Source of the DNA: DAIDKA01 sp963708865
GTDB lineage: Bacteria > Pseudomonadota > Gammaproteobacteria > Steroidobacterales > Steroidobacteraceae
DNA length: 64,000 nucleotides
Assembly (NCBI GenBank): GCA_963708865.1
Contig: CAVPUC010000008.1
Location: 744,001 to 808,000 of the forward strand
Reading direction: 5' to 3'
The translations under genes and the position numbers were made by a program. The notes under the pieces are model-generated. The model was not told the DNA's origin. It saw only the letters and a list, made by a program, of their open reading frames with translations, and made no database searches. Of this stretch, positions 45,761 to 56,767 are shown in pieces; the first letter of the stretch is position 1, and every line of letters starts with the position of its first letter.

Positions 45761-48700
45761 TCACTGTGCGGAGTGGTATTCCCACAGATCGTTGAGGGAA
45801 CCGGAGGTACCCGCGGAGTCATACCCTCCCCCGCCGAACAGCCACAGGTTTCCCGAGGAATCGACCCAGGCGACGGGCGATTGGCGCCCTCCGGGTGCAT
45901 TGGCGACTGCCGCGGTGGCTTGGGTGCCATACGTGCCTGCGACCCCCCCGCTCTGGGTGCCACCCATCCAGGTCCATTCGCCGCTGCTCGGGGCGAAGGA
46001 CCACAAATCATTGCGCAAGCCCGGCGCGGAATTGCCGCCAAACAGCCACAGTTTGCCGTTGGCATCGATCCATGAGCTCGCCAGGAAACGCGGGTAGGGA
46101 ATGTTGCTGGCCGCGGCTACGCCCTCGGTGCCAGTCACTCCCGTTCCGCCGGTCGAAGACGGTCCGTTGATCCAGGTCCATTGCCCGCTTGTCGGGCTGT
46201 ATTCCCACAAATCACTGAGCGTGCCATTGGCGCCGCTCGCGCCATAGCCGCTACCGCCGAATATCCAGAAATTGCCGCTGGCATCGAGCCAACCGTTGCC
46301 GATACCGCGAGCCCCTGGCCAATTTCCCGCGGCCGCCACGCCCTGAGTGCCGTAGGTGCCCGTGCTGTTGACCGCCGTTGATCCGCCGACCCAGGTCCAC
46401 TGCCCGCTCCCCGGGCTGAACTTCCACAAGTCATTGAGCCAGCCCGAAGCGCCGCTCGCGCCGTAGCCGGTGCCGCCGAAGAGCCATAGGTTGCCGGCGG
46501 AATCGAGCCACGTCAGACCGTAGGTGCGCGCGCCGGGGACATTGCCTGCCGCCGCGACACCCTTTGTGCCGTATACGCCGGTGGCATTGATCGCGTTCGA
46601 GCCGGAGATCCAAGTCCACTGTCCGCTCCCCGGACTGTACTTCCACAGATCGTTGAGCGAGCCGGAGCTGCCGCTTGCGCCATAGCCGTTGCCGCCGAAC
46701 AGCCAGACATTGCCGGCGCTGTCGACCCAGGAAACCCCGCGATAGCGCGCGCCTGGCACATTGCCCGCCGCCGCGACGCCCTTGGTGCCGTAGACGCCGA
46801 GGGCATTGAGGCCGCTCCCGCCGGACACCCAGGTCCACTGCCCGCTGCTCGTCGAGTATTCCCACAGATCATTCAGATTCCCTGAGCCGGGACCGCTCGA
46901 ATAACCGCTGCCGCCGAACAACCAGAAATTACCGGCGGCATCGGTCCAGTTAACCGGTGCAGCCCGCCCCCCGGGCACATTGCCCGCAGCCGCGACACCC
47001 TGAGTGCCGTAGACGCCAAGCTGATTGGCGGTCTTGGAGCCATTTTCCCAGGTCCATAGACCGTAGCCGCACGCCACCGCGACATTGGTGACGTTGCCCG
47101 TCAGCACGCCGTTCGCGCCGCTGGTGACCTGACACACCGCGCCGGTCGGCTGCATCTGGACGTTGACGGCGTAGCTGCTGTTGGCGGCGAAGGATGTGGC
47201 AAATACCCAGGGGCTCGTGTTCGCCGCGACCGTCACGCTCGCACTGCCGTTGGCGAGCACGACGCTACTGAGGTTCAACCCACTCAAGGTACCGCCGAGG
47301 GTGTAGCTGGTCACGCAGCTCACGTTCACCGTCGTCACGGTGGCCGTGACGTTTCCGGTGGCCATGGAGAGCGTGCACAGTTCGCCCGTGGGCTGGGTGC
47401 TGACCGCAACGGCATAGGTCGTTCCGTAGGGGAGCTGCGTCGTGAACGTGAAGGAGGTCGAACCGGAGTTCACGCTCAGAGCATTGCCGCCGTTATCGGT
47501 GAGCACTAGGCCAGCGGCGGTGAGGCCGGTGATCGTGCCGCCGATGCTGTAGGTCTGGGCGGCGCAGCTGAGATTCGCACTGGTGACGGCGCCCGTGACC
47601 GTACCCGACCCGCCGGACACCGTACAGGTCTCACCGGTCGGCTGCGTGGCCACCGCGACCGTGTAGCTCGTTCCGTAGGCGAGCGGTGTGGCGAATGTGT
47701 AGGACCCCGTGCCGGCAAGCAGCGACTGCGTATCGATACCATTATCCGTGAGCGTGAGCCCGTCTGCGGCGAGCCCGGTGATCGTGCCCCCGACGTGGTA
47801 GCTCGTGGTGCTGCAGCTGATGCTGACGCCATTTACCGTACCGCTCACGGTGCCCGAGCCTGTGGCGACGCTGCACAGTTCGCCCGTGGGCTGAGTGCTC
47901 ACCGCAACCGTATAGTTCGTCCCATAGGCAAGCTGCGCAGAGAACGTGAACGAAGTCGAACCCGAGGGTACGGTCAGTGCATTGCCGCCGTTATCGGTCA
48001 GCACCAGGCCAGCGGCGGTAAGGCCGCTGATCGTGCCGCCGATGGGGTAGGTATTGGTGGCGCAGCTGATGTTCACACTGGTGACCGCGCCGGTGACCGT
48101 GCCGGAGCCGCCTGCCAGCGTGCAGGCCTGGCCGGTTGGCTGCGTGAGTATCGCGGCCGCGTAGCCGGCGCCGTACGCAAGCGGTGTCGCGAACGCGTAG
48201 GAGGCCGTGCCCGCAATGACCGAGAGCGCATCGGTACCATTGTCGGTGAGGGTCAGACCGTCCGCGGCAAGCCCACTGATCGTGCCCCCGACACTGAAGC
48301 TGTTGGTGCCGCAGCTCACAATGACCCCATTGACGGTGCCGGTCACGGTCCCCGAGCCCGCCGCCACCGTGCAGTGCTGACCGGTCGGTTGTGCGGCCAC
48401 CGTGATGTTGTAGGGGGCGCCGCTGACCAGCGCGCGTCGCGAACGTAAAGGCGCCATTGGCCGACAGCACCCTCAAGTCGGTACCGTTGTCCTGCAAGCG
48501 TCAGGGCAGCCATTCAATCCCGTGACCGTGCCGCCAATGGTGCCCCAAGCCGTATAGGGAAGACTGACCGAGCCGCTGCGCGTGCTGCCGGCGTCATTGA
48601 TGTAGCTGTAGAGGAGCGTGAGTATGCCGCTCGAGGCCGTGGTGGGTGCATAGGAGAGGGCGAGCTGGCAGCCATTGCCCGTGCTCACCGTCGCGCAGCT

Positions 48701-49984
48701 GAAACTGCTCGCACCACTGCTCCACCCGCCCGGCAATGAGGACAGCGCCGTCGTGACCGACAAACCGGTGGCGGAGTTGCCATCATCGGTCGTGAAGGTG
48801 ATGCCCACGGTCTGACTGGCACCGAACGCGGTCGCGATCTGTCCGCTCAGCGAAGGGGTGCCAATGACGTTGTCATTGGCGGTCGCCGTGTAAAGGAGGG
48901 TCACCGAGCCGCTCTTCGCCGTGCCGGCGTCGTTGAGGTAGGTGAACGCGATCGTGACGCTGCCGCTTCCCGCGCTGGTGGGCGCATAGGTGAGGGCGAG
49001 CTGGCAGCCATTGCCCGTGCTCACGGTCGCGCAGCTAAAACTGCTGGCACTGCTGGTCCAGCCCGTTGGTAATGACGACAGATCGGTGGTAACGGCAAGG
49101 CCGCTGGCCGGGTTGCCGTCATTGGTATCAAACGTGACGGTGACACTTTGGCTGCCGCCCGTGGTGACGGCGATCTGCCCGGCGGGGGAGGGGCTGCCGA
49201 CCACGCTGTTGCTGGTGGCCGCAACATACGGAATGTTGAGCGCTCCGCGCTCGCTGACACCGGCATCATCCGTGTAGCTGTAATCAAGCGCGACGGTGCC
49301 GCTGCCGGGAGCGCTCGGGGCATAGCTCAGTGTCACGGCACAGCCGTTGCCGGTACTGACCGTTGCGCAGTTGAGGGCATTGGCGCTGCTGCTCCAACCG
49401 GCCGGCAGCGCGCCGAGGTTGCTCGTCAGCGCGAAATTGCTGACGGGCTTGCCGTCGCTGGTGCTGAAGATGATCTGAACGTTTTGGTTGCCCGCGCCCA
49501 CTGCCGCATTCAGCTGGCCGCTGGGAGTGGTGGTGGCGACAATGGTGTTGCTGGTCGATGCGCGATAGGGAATGCTCAAGGTTCCTTGCGGATCGCCTCC
49601 CGTCGCATCTTGATAGGTGTAGCGCAGCACCAGCGTGCCGCTGCCGGCTGCGGTGGGTGAATAGGTGAGCGTCAGACTGCAGCTTTCCTCGGCTGACAGC
49701 TGGGCGCAGACGAAGCTGTTCGGTCCGCTCCAGCCGCTCGGCAGGGCCAAGCCGCCCATGATCACCAGGTTCTTGAGGCTCTGGCGGCTACTGCCGCTGA
49801 AGGTGATGCTGACCGTCTGGCTGCCCCCGACCGGCGCCGACACCATGCCCGGGATGGAGGGGATGACCTCGACTGCCGCAGTTCCTTTGGGCAGCGAGCC
49901 GCTTCCGGGCTGGCAGCCGCCCAGAATCAGCAGAATGAGCGCCCAGGCGCCATATCTCAGTCTCGGCCGCATGTTGGCAAGCAC
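45761..49984 (-). CDS. repeat-built surface lipoprotein with C-terminal kelch propeller, frame breaks near 48500 and 48440
   Basis: About 1,405 residues. The N-terminus ALILLILGGC is a lipoprotein signal. Three repeat zones follow: four copies of about 100 residues with SCxATVSTGNGCxLxLSYAPT and GSGTVxxxYSY cores; six copies of about 83 residues with GGTISGLxAxGLxLTDNG and QPTGExCTV; and six kelch-type units of about 65 residues with LWLFGGxGY and LNDLWxYSPxSGQWTW, enough for one six-bladed beta-propeller. Two shifts near 48500 and 48440 lie between zones one and two. A surface-exposed binding or scaffold role is inferred. No enzyme motif is seen. Confidence 0.88.
45770..47040 (-). repeat. 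six kelch-type repeats
   Basis: Tandem units of about 200 bp each encoding W-T-W, GVYGTKGVAAAGNVPGAR, WLFGG and LNDLWxYS motifs. Units 2 and 3 (about 46510-46880) are nearly identical at DNA level; the others diverge more. Confidence 0.9.
47060..48510 (-). repeat. six 83-residue repeats, with a duplicated two-repeat block
   Basis: About 250 bp each. Units 2 and 4 share LAADGLTLTDNG and FATPLAYG, while 3 and 5 share LTAAGLVLTDNGGNAL and STSFTF. The alternation and the close match of 47490-47560 to 47987-48055 show that a block of about 496 bp was duplicated. Confidence 0.88.
48540..49900 (-). repeat. four 100-residue extracellular repeats
   Basis: About 320 bp per unit, each carrying a Cys pair and GWSSSASxFSCATVSTGNGCQLALSYAPT or its divergent first copy (FVCAQLSAEESCSLTLTYSPT). 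Resembles the choice-of-anchor/HYR type of Ig-like surface module. Confidence 0.85.
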
Positions 49985-50115
49985 AGCTCAACCAAATTCG
50001 AGCCATCTCATGCCCTCCGGCAGAGCGATACCCACTGGCGGTTCACAGAATTGGGCGTATCAAGGACGCTTTAGTGATAAGTGATACTTTCATCACAGCG
50101 GCACGCCCGCGCGCC

Positions 50116-50925
50116 TCAGGTCGCGGGCCATTCTCCCGGCGAGAGGGTCCAGCCGCTTTGGCCGGTTACCGCACCTTCCTCATCAAAGCGACGTTCCTGC
50201 ACGTGCAGCGAGTCGTCGTAGCCGATCAGCACCAGGGTCGAACAGCGGGTGCCGAACAAGGGATGCACCACGAATGGCGAGGACAGGATTTCGACCCATT
50301 CAGGTGGCAGCGCCCGCGCGCCCGCGCGCGCCTCGGGGAGGCTGCGGGTGCGATCCGCCAGCAGGCCGAACAGGTGCTGATCAGCTTCGGCCGGCGCGGC
50401 TTGGGGCGCCGCGCGCTCCTGCGCCAGCCACAGTTCAAACTTCTCGCGCACCCGACTCAATTTTGGCCAGGGGGTATCGAGCAGCAGATTGCTCAGGCCG
50501 TATACGCCCGGCAGCAGCGCCTGCGAAAAGGTCGGCGCGCGATTGGAGGCGTAGCCCAGACTGTGCGCATCATTGAGCAGCAGATTGAAGCCGGCGTACT
50601 GCTGCGCGTCGGGTTCGAGTCGGCCGAGAAATGCCGCAGGGGTCGTGGCCTGCCCCAGCCAGGCGGGGATCAGACCGCCGCGACTGGGCGCACCGGGGCG
50701 CTTGGCCTGCACATCGCGGAAGTTGGTGACGATGCCAAAGCGACGGTGGCGATCCACTGCGAGCCAGGTCCCCCCGGCGGTCAAATCGCGGCCGCCGAGC
50801 ATGTCGGGCGCATCCGGCCAGACCGACATGGGCGCAGTGGGCCGTGCGTGATACTCATCGCGGTTGGCGGCGACGACCAGGCGGTAGCGCGGGTGTACCC
50901 GCCAGGCCAGCACCAGAAGACACAT
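50116..50925 (-). CDS. NRDE/TANGO2-family protein
   Basis: 269 residues, intact. The start MCLLVLAWRVHPRYRLVVAANRDEYHARPTAPM contains the NRDE motif, and WPDAPDMLGGRDLTAGGTWLAVDRHRRFGIVTNFR completes the family signature. TANGO2-like proteins have been linked to heme or lipid handling; no proven activity in bacteria. It is next to nudC with a 4 bp gap. Confidence 0.9.
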   Translation of the reverse strand: MCLLVLAWRVHPRYRLVVAANRDEYHARPTAPMSVWPDAPDMLGGRDLTAGGTWLAVDRHRRFGIVTNFRDVQAKRPGAPSRGGLIPAWLGQATTPAAFLGRLEPDAQQYAGFNLLLNDAHSLGYASNRAPTFSQALLPGVYGLSNLLLDTPWPKLSRVREKFELWLAQERAAPQAAPAEADQHLFGLLADRTRSLPEARAGARALPPEWVEILSSPFVVHPLFGTRCSTLVLIGYDDSLHVQERRFDEEGAVTGQSGWTLSPGEWPAT

Positions 50926-50929
50926 CGGC

Positions 50930-51834
50930 TTAACCCGCGTCCAGCCAGGAACCGATCAAACGTCTGGCGATGGCCTGCGGCGGGGGCAGCAAGACTCTCC
51001 CGGACAGCAGCTCCGCCCGGGAGAACCACTGCACATCCTCCAGTTCGGTACCGCGGCGGATTTGCTGCTGCGCGCCCGCGCCGGCGTGAAATCCCAGCAT
51101 CAAAGAGGCCGGGAACGGCCACGGCTGTGAGGACTGGTAGCTGGACGTCGCGCACTTCGACGCCGGTTTCTTCGCGTACCTCGCGGGCGACCGCATCCTC
51201 GAGGCTCTCGCCGGGTTCGACAAAACCGGCAATGGTCGAGTAACGGCCCGCGGGCCAGCTCGCCTGCCGGCCGAGCAACGCCCGGTCACCGGCGCAAACC
51301 AGCACAATGATGGCAGGGTCGATGCGTGGAAAGAACTCGTGGGGCGTATCGGGATCGGTGCACGTGAGCACGTGACCCGCCCGCGTCGGTCGGGTGGGTC
51401 GTCCGCACACGCCGCAGAACCGCTGACGTGAGCGCCACAGCGACAGGCCCCGAGCATAGGCCAGCAGCGCGGATTCGGCGGCCGGAAGTATCGCCGCCAG
51501 AGGCCGCAGCTCCGCCAGGGCAGTGGCGTGCGGCAGCGTGACGGCGGCGTCCCCGGGCAGATCGACCAACAGGCACCAGGTATCCTGGAATCGACCCAGC
51601 AGCACCAGATCACGTTCCTCGGCGCTGCGGACAATCGGGCGAATCGGCGCCGAGAAAGGCGATCCGCGCCGCGCCCTCCCCATCAGCGATATGCAGCAGC
51701 TGCTGGCCGCCTACGGAGAGCACATACCGTGTGGTGGGATCGGCGCGGATGGCGCGTAACGCAGCCGGGTCCTCCCGCACTTCGGAGCGTCGGTCAATGA
51801 ACGGACCTGCAAAGAAATTCGGCGCATCGGGCAT
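50930..51834 (-). CDS. nudC: NADH pyrophosphatase NudC, frame breaks near 51640 and 51135
   Basis: Nudix hydrolase that cleaves NADH and removes NAD caps from RNA. MPDAPNFFAGPFIDRRSEV starts at 51834. The Nudix box is GFVEPGESLEDAVAREVREETGVE, and after the shift near 51135 comes the NudC-specific SQPWPFPASLMLGFHA. A shift near 51640 joins the N-terminal domain to AEERDLVLLGRFQDTW. The zinc motif is CGVC in the first half but LTCTDPDTPHEFFPR in the second, where the fourth Cys is replaced. About 300 residues. Confidence 0.9.
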
Positions 51835-51921
51835 GTCCCATCTTAGCAGTGCGCCGTGCAGCCACCGGGTCGCGTACGCTAAGATCCTCCTGACAGAATA
51901 ATGCGATGAGGGGGATTGGAC

Positions 51922-52284
51922 GTGAGACACATCCACGGCTTCCTGATTCTCGCGGCTGTTGCGGCGCTGGTTGCGTGTGCTACGCCGGCACCGGCACCCG
52001 TGCCGGTGGCGACGCATCCCGTGGCGGGGACTCCGGCCGCGGCCTCACCCGCGACTTTCCATGCACCCTTCGGCTATGAAAAAGTCCTGCTCAGCGACGG
52101 CACCGTGCGTTACTGCCGCAACGATCTGGATACGGACTCGCGGGTCAAACGCACCCGGGTTTGCATGACGCAAGCGCAGTTGACGGCCAGCCAGGACAAC
52201 AGCCAGAACTTCATGGACGACGTCCAGCGACACGGCGTCGGCGCGACCTCCACGGGCACGCCCGCCAACGGCATGGGTCATTGA
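51922..52284 (+). CDS. small hypothetical lipoprotein
   Basis: 120 residues. GAGGGGG seven bases before GTG 51922 picks this start over a TTG at 51916. Signal MRHIHGFLILAAVAALVAC ends in a lipobox Cys, followed by a Pro/Ala/Val linker and a small domain with two Cys (VRYCRNDLDTDSRVKRTRVCMTQAQL). No family recognised beyond similarity of the YCR...RVCMT segment to conserved hypothetical lipoproteins. Confidence 0.75.
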   Translation: MRHIHGFLILAAVAALVACATPAPAPVPVATHPVAGTPAAASPATFHAPFGYEKVLLSDGTVRYCRNDLDTDSRVKRTRVCMTQAQLTASQDNSQNFMDDVQRHGVGATSTGTPANGMGH

Positions 52285-52303
52285 GACGCGACTGACGTTG
52301 CCT

Positions 52304-54547
52304 TCAGGGCAGCGTCAGTGCAATGAGTTCACCCGGATGGTCTTTGGCGCCGGTCGCCACCACGATGTACTGCCGCCCGTACACGGCATACGTCATCGGT
52401 ACGCCGGACTGATTGGCCGGTAGTGTCATCTGGCTGATGATGGCGCCGGTCGCCTTGTCGTAGGCGTAGAACTGGTTGCCGCCGCCGCCGGCGCGATATA
52501 GGCCGCTGCCTTCGCCCGCGAACAGCAGACTCTTGGTCACCAGCAGTCCGACCTGATCGAAGGACCCGGTGCGCGGCAGCTGGATACCCGCCAGCGCCGT
52601 GTTACTCGTCGCCCATTGCGGCGTCGCACTGTTCGGCACCACCCACCGCGGATCGCCGGAGTTCAGATCGATGGCCGTGATCCGGCCCCAGGGTGGCTTG
52701 ATCAGTGGCAGCCCGTTGGGTCCTCCCAATGAGCCATGCGGGAAACCTTCTCCATATACCCCGACATAGCGCTCGTCCGAGATTTTCGGATCCGGGTGCA
52801 GTCCGATGGGACACACCGATGAGATGGAGCTGACATAGAAGATGCCGGTCTGCGGATCGACCGCGGCGCCCTGCCAGTTCGAGCCTCCCGACAGACAGGG
52901 CCGCAGCAGCGTGCCGAGATTGCCGCCGTCGACGACGACCGAGGGCGGCAGGTACGCCGGCCCGAACCGATAGTCTTTGACGATGGCCTCGGCCTGGCGC
53001 CTCAGATCGGGCGTGAAGTCGATGAGATCCTCCGTCCGCAGACCCTGCGGCTCGTAGGGCGCAGGTCGCGTCGGAAAGGGCTGCGTGGCCGAGGTTTTCT
53101 CGCCCGGCACGTCCGTTTGCGGCACGGGCCGCTCCTCGATCGGCCATACCGGTTTGCCGGTGACGCGGTCGAAGACGAAGATCAGGCCCATTTTGGTGAC
53201 CTGGACCACGGCCGGAATCTTCTTGCCGCGCACCGTGATGTCGACCAGCACGGGCGCCGCCGGCAGATCGTAGTCCCAGATATCGTGGTGCACGATCTGG
53301 TAATGCCAGATGCGCTTGCCCGTTTTGGCATCGATGCACACGAGGGCATCGGAGAAAAGATTGTTGCCGGTGCGGTGGCCGCCATAGAAGTCCGCGGTCG
53401 GCGCCTCAACCGGCAGGTACACCAGGCCGCGCGCCGCGTCCGCTGAGAAGGGCGCCCACACCGCGGTATTGCCGGTGTAGGCGGCGCTGTTGTCGTCCCA
53501 GGTTTCCGAGCCGAACTCACCGGGCTGCGGAACCGTATGAAACGCCCACAGCAGCGCACCGGTGCGCGCATCGTAGCCGCGGATCCAGCCCGGCACCGCG
53601 ACTTTTGACGGCGGCGCGCCGCCGGCGGAGAAGGACACGCCGGCCACGACCACATCGCCCACGATCACGGGCGGGGAGCTGGACCCCGGCGGGGTCTTCG
53701 GCAGCTCGGCGACGCGCGGCAGGCCCTCCTTCAGATCGACGATGCCCGCCTTGCCGAACGAGGCCACGGGCAATCCGGACAGCGCATCCAGCGCAACCAA
53801 CTGAAATCCGGGGGTGATGGTGAAGATGCGGCTGCCTTCACCGTGCCGAGTGCTGCGCCAGTAGGCCACGCCGCGGCCCGAGTTGCGGCGCGGCGCCACG
53901 GCGCCGCGCTCGCCTTCATCAAGGCGGTACAACCACAGCGTCTCCCCGGTGGTCGCATCGATGGCGACGACGTCGCGGCGGATGCCGGCCGTGACATAGA
54001 GGATGCCGTCGGCCATGAGCGGGGTCGGGCGGTAGTAGTATTCCGGCACGGGTCCGAAGTTGTCGGACTTCCAGCGCCAGGCGATACGCAGCTTGGCGAC
54101 GTTGTCGCGGTTGATCTGATCGAGCGGTGAATAGCTGCTGCTGCCCAGATCACCGCGGTTGTTCAGCCATTCGGCGGTGGCGGGAATCCGGGTGGTACCC
54201 GCGACCGACGCGGCGGCCGGCGGCACGAGCCAGCCGTTCGCGCGGCGAACACGAGCGAGTGCCGCTGCGTAGTCCTCGTTGCTCAAGGAACCGGGAGCGG
54301 TGGGCGGCATGGTTCGGCGCGTGAACTCCTCAAGTCCCACGGCCGGTACCGAGGCCCAGTGCTGCTGGAAGGTGCTGCCGATCAGCGCCGGCCCGGTCTC
54401 CCCGCCGCGCAGCTCCGGACCATGACAGGCGGCGCAGGTGCGCAGATAAGCGTCATCCTGTGCCTGCACGGACGCGCCAGCGGTCAGCACAACCCCGGCC
54501 GCGCAGCGCACGATCCAGGATCCGGAAATGCGTCGCCTCATGATCAT
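52304..54547 (-). CDS. PQQ-dependent dehydrogenase with N-terminal cytochrome c domain
   Basis: 747 residues, intact. Signal peptide (IVRCAAGVVLTAGASVQA), one heme site TCAACHGPELRGGETGPAL with a Met ligand near RRTMPPTAPG, then an eight-bladed quinoprotein domain: WLNNRGDLGSSSYSPLDQINRDNVAKL, RRDVVAIDATTGETLWLYR, VHHDIWDYDLPAAPVLVDI and SGGSNWQGAAVDPQTGIFYV. The heme-PQQ order is like the soluble or membrane-linked glucose/alcohol dehydrogenase relatives of Acidobacteria and Steroidobacter. The substrate is unknown. ATG 54541 is a second possible start. Divergent from the next quinoprotein gene. Confidence 0.9.
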   Translation of the reverse strand: MIMRRRISGSWIVRCAAGVVLTAGASVQAQDDAYLRTCAACHGPELRGGETGPALIGSTFQQHWASVPAVGLEEFTRRTMPPTAPGSLSNEDYAAALARVRRANGWLVPPAAASVAGTTRIPATAEWLNNRGDLGSSSYSPLDQINRDNVAKLRIAWRWKSDNFGPVPEYYYRPTPLMADGILYVTAGIRRDVVAIDATTGETLWLYRLDEGERGAVAPRRNSGRGVAYWRSTRHGEGSRIFTITPGFQLVALDALSGLPVASFGKAGIVDLKEGLPRVAELPKTPPGSSSPPVIVGDVVVAGVSFSAGGAPPSKVAVPGWIRGYDARTGALLWAFHTVPQPGEFGSETWDDNSAAYTGNTAVWAPFSADAARGLVYLPVEAPTADFYGGHRTGNNLFSDALVCIDAKTGKRIWHYQIVHHDIWDYDLPAAPVLVDITVRGKKIPAVVQVTKMGLIFVFDRVTGKPVWPIEERPVPQTDVPGEKTSATQPFPTRPAPYEPQGLRTEDLIDFTPDLRRQAEAIVKDYRFGPAYLPPSVVVDGGNLGTLLRPCLSGGSNWQGAAVDPQTGIFYVSSISSVCPIGLHPDPKISDERYVGVYGEGFPHGSLGGPNGLPLIKPPWGRITAIDLNSGDPRWVVPNSATPQWATSNTALAGIQLPRTGSFDQVGLLVTKSLLFAGEGSGLYRAGGGGNQFYAYDKATGAIISQMTLPANQSGVPMTYAVYGRQYIVVATGAKDHPGELIALTLP

Positions 54548-54598
54548 GTTCCCCCTTGAGCGTATTCTGCACCGACCGGGATTGGAGGGGGGACGAGG

Positions 54599-56476
54599 AT
54601 GAAATTCGACTGCCGCTGGTCAGGGCTGCTCGCGTGCCTGCTGCTGGCGCGTAACGTCGGCGCCGCGCCGCAGCAAGATACGGCGCAGCCCGGCGCGAGG
54701 CTCTACCAGCGTGCCTGCGCCATGTGTCACGACCACGCCGAAGCGCTGCGCGCCCCCACGCTGGCAACACTCAAGGGCATGCGCTACCAGCAGATCTATT
54801 ACGCGCTCACGGTCGGCAAGATGCAGGCGCAAGCAAAGAGCCTGTCGCCCGCGCAACGCTCCGAACTCATCGATTTCCTGATCGGCCGGGCGCACGTCAG
54901 CGATGCGTGGACCGCCTCCCTGCGCTGCACGCCCGAGCGACGCAAGGTCGATCTCAGCATGCCAGCGACGGTGGCCGATTTCGGATTCGATCTGCAAAAC
55001 CACCGCCACCTGACGGCGCAGGAGGCGGGCATCAGCACCGCTGACTTCCGCCATATGCAGCCCGCCTGGGCGCTGGCCTTTCCGCGCGCCACCACCATGC
55101 GCGCGCAGGCGGCGGTGGTGGGTTCGACGCTGTTTCTTCCCGTCGCGGATGCCTCCCAGCTGTACGCCATCGACATTGCCGAGCGTCCCTGTCTGAAATG
55201 GATCTACAAGAGCGATGTGCCGCTGCGCACCGGAGTGGGCTACGGCGCGCTGCCCGGCTCGCACCGCAAGGTGCTGGTATTTGCCGATGTCGGCACCCGG
55301 ATCCACATGGTGGATGCGGCCACCGGCGCCCCGATCTGGAAGCACGCGGTGCATCTCACCTCACTCTCCAACACGACCGGCACACCGGTGCTGCTGGGTG
55401 CGCGCGTCTATGTGCCGCTGTCGGCTTCCGAGATCAATGTGGGTGCCGACCCGAAACATCTGTGCTGCACGACCCATGGTGCCGTCATTGCGCTCAACGC
55501 GCAGACCGGTGCGCCGATCTGGACCGCCCACACCATGCCGGATGCCCAGCCGATCCGTGACCGGGGCGATGGTCAGATGATGTGGGGGCCATCGGGGGCG
55601 CCGATCTGGACCTCGCCCGCCATCGATGAGCAACGTGGCGTGCTCTATGTGGGAACTGGCGAGGCCACCTCCGCACCGGCAGCGCCGACCATCGACTCGG
55701 TGCTGGCCATCGATTTGAAGACCGGCGCGATCCGCTGGCGCTTCCAGTCAACCGCGGATGATGTGTTCCTGACCGGCTGCATGGTCCGGCACGACGGCCT
55801 GAACTGTCCGCACGAGGGTCGGCTGCTCGATCATGACTTCGGTGCATCGATCGTGCTGGCGAAGCGTGCCGACGGCCACGATATCGTGCTCGCCGGACAG
55901 AAGTCCGGAATGCTCTACGCCCTGGATCCGGATGCGCAAGGCAAGGTGCTGTGGCAGCACAGCTTCGGCGCGGGCTCCGTGATCGGCGGCATCCACTGGG
56001 GACTCGCATTTGATGGGGCGCGCGTCTTTGTGCCCATGAATACCTTCCCCGGCGCCGACGGCACGGACCCGGGCGAGCGCGCCGGCCTGCATGCTGTCGC
56101 CGTGGACTCGGGCGCGGTGCTGTGGTCTTACTATCCGCAAGCGGATTGCTCGGGCGAGCGACGCAGCCGAGTACGCACCTGCGCCAGCGTCATCGGCATG
56201 ACCGGCGCGCCCACGGTCATCGCCGGCGCCGTGGTCGAGGGCAGCGCCGACGGCTTCCTGCGCGCGTTCGATGCGAATAACGGCGAGCTGCTGTTCCAGT
56301 TCGACACCACCCAACCGCTCACCACCGCCAACGGCGTCCCGGGCAGCGGTGGCGCGTTGGACAACGCCTCGATCGTGGCGGCCAACGGCTACCTGTTCGT
56401 GAATTCAGGTTACGGCATCATCGGCGGTCAGACGCCCGGCAACTTGTTTCTGGCTTTTCACGCGAAAGCACGTTAG
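54599..56476 (+). CDS. cytochrome c / PQQ-like quinohemoprotein (polyvinyl-alcohol-dehydrogenase-like)
   Basis: 625 residues, intact. Signal (GLLACLLLARNVGA), heme site ACAMCHDHAEALRAPTL, then a beta-propeller with PQQ-enzyme motifs LYAIDIAERPCLKWIYKS, HMVDAATGAPIWKHAVH, VIALNAQTGAPIWTAHT, DLKTGAIRWRFQST and LYALDPDAQGKVLWQHS. The layout resembles polyvinyl alcohol dehydrogenase and related quinohemoproteins. The C-terminal about 87 codons are also present as a damaged copy at 59561-59821. With the neighbouring TonB receptor it suggests periplasmic oxidation of a bulky substrate. Confidence 0.85.
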   Translation: MKFDCRWSGLLACLLLARNVGAAPQQDTAQPGARLYQRACAMCHDHAEALRAPTLATLKGMRYQQIYYALTVGKMQAQAKSLSPAQRSELIDFLIGRAHVSDAWTASLRCTPERRKVDLSMPATVADFGFDLQNHRHLTAQEAGISTADFRHMQPAWALAFPRATTMRAQAAVVGSTLFLPVADASQLYAIDIAERPCLKWIYKSDVPLRTGVGYGALPGSHRKVLVFADVGTRIHMVDAATGAPIWKHAVHLTSLSNTTGTPVLLGARVYVPLSASEINVGADPKHLCCTTHGAVIALNAQTGAPIWTAHTMPDAQPIRDRGDGQMMWGPSGAPIWTSPAIDEQRGVLYVGTGEATSAPAAPTIDSVLAIDLKTGAIRWRFQSTADDVFLTGCMVRHDGLNCPHEGRLLDHDFGASIVLAKRADGHDIVLAGQKSGMLYALDPDAQGKVLWQHSFGAGSVIGGIHWGLAFDGARVFVPMNTFPGADGTDPGERAGLHAVAVDSGAVLWSYYPQADCSGERRSRVRTCASVIGMTGAPTVIAGAVVEGSADGFLRAFDANNGELLFQFDTTQPLTTANGVPGSGGALDNASIVAANGYLFVNSGYGIIGGQTPGNLFLAFHAKAR

Positions 56477-56767
56477 CGCTGAGCGAGCCCTTGGTTTTGC
56501 ACCCGGCCCTATGGCTGCTTCGCGGGCGCTGGGCAGCTGTGTTGATTCAGCAACGGCTCCGGGCTAGCGGTAGCGGTTCCGGTAATGCTATCTTTGCCTC
56601 AACGACAAATCACATGATCCGTCAGAGAACAGTATTGGTCGGCGTACAGCCCAGGGGGGCTGGCGAGGCGCGCACAAACAAAGACGAGCGAACACGCTTC
56701 CGCGTGCGGTGAGGTATTGGTCTGGCCGTAGGTTTGACAATCAACTATTTGAATTGAGGGGGGCAGT

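Noticed and set aside
45761..49984. Regular repeats as a CRISPR array
   Set aside because: The repeats are long, in frame and encode protein domains; there are no short identical repeats with unique spacers.
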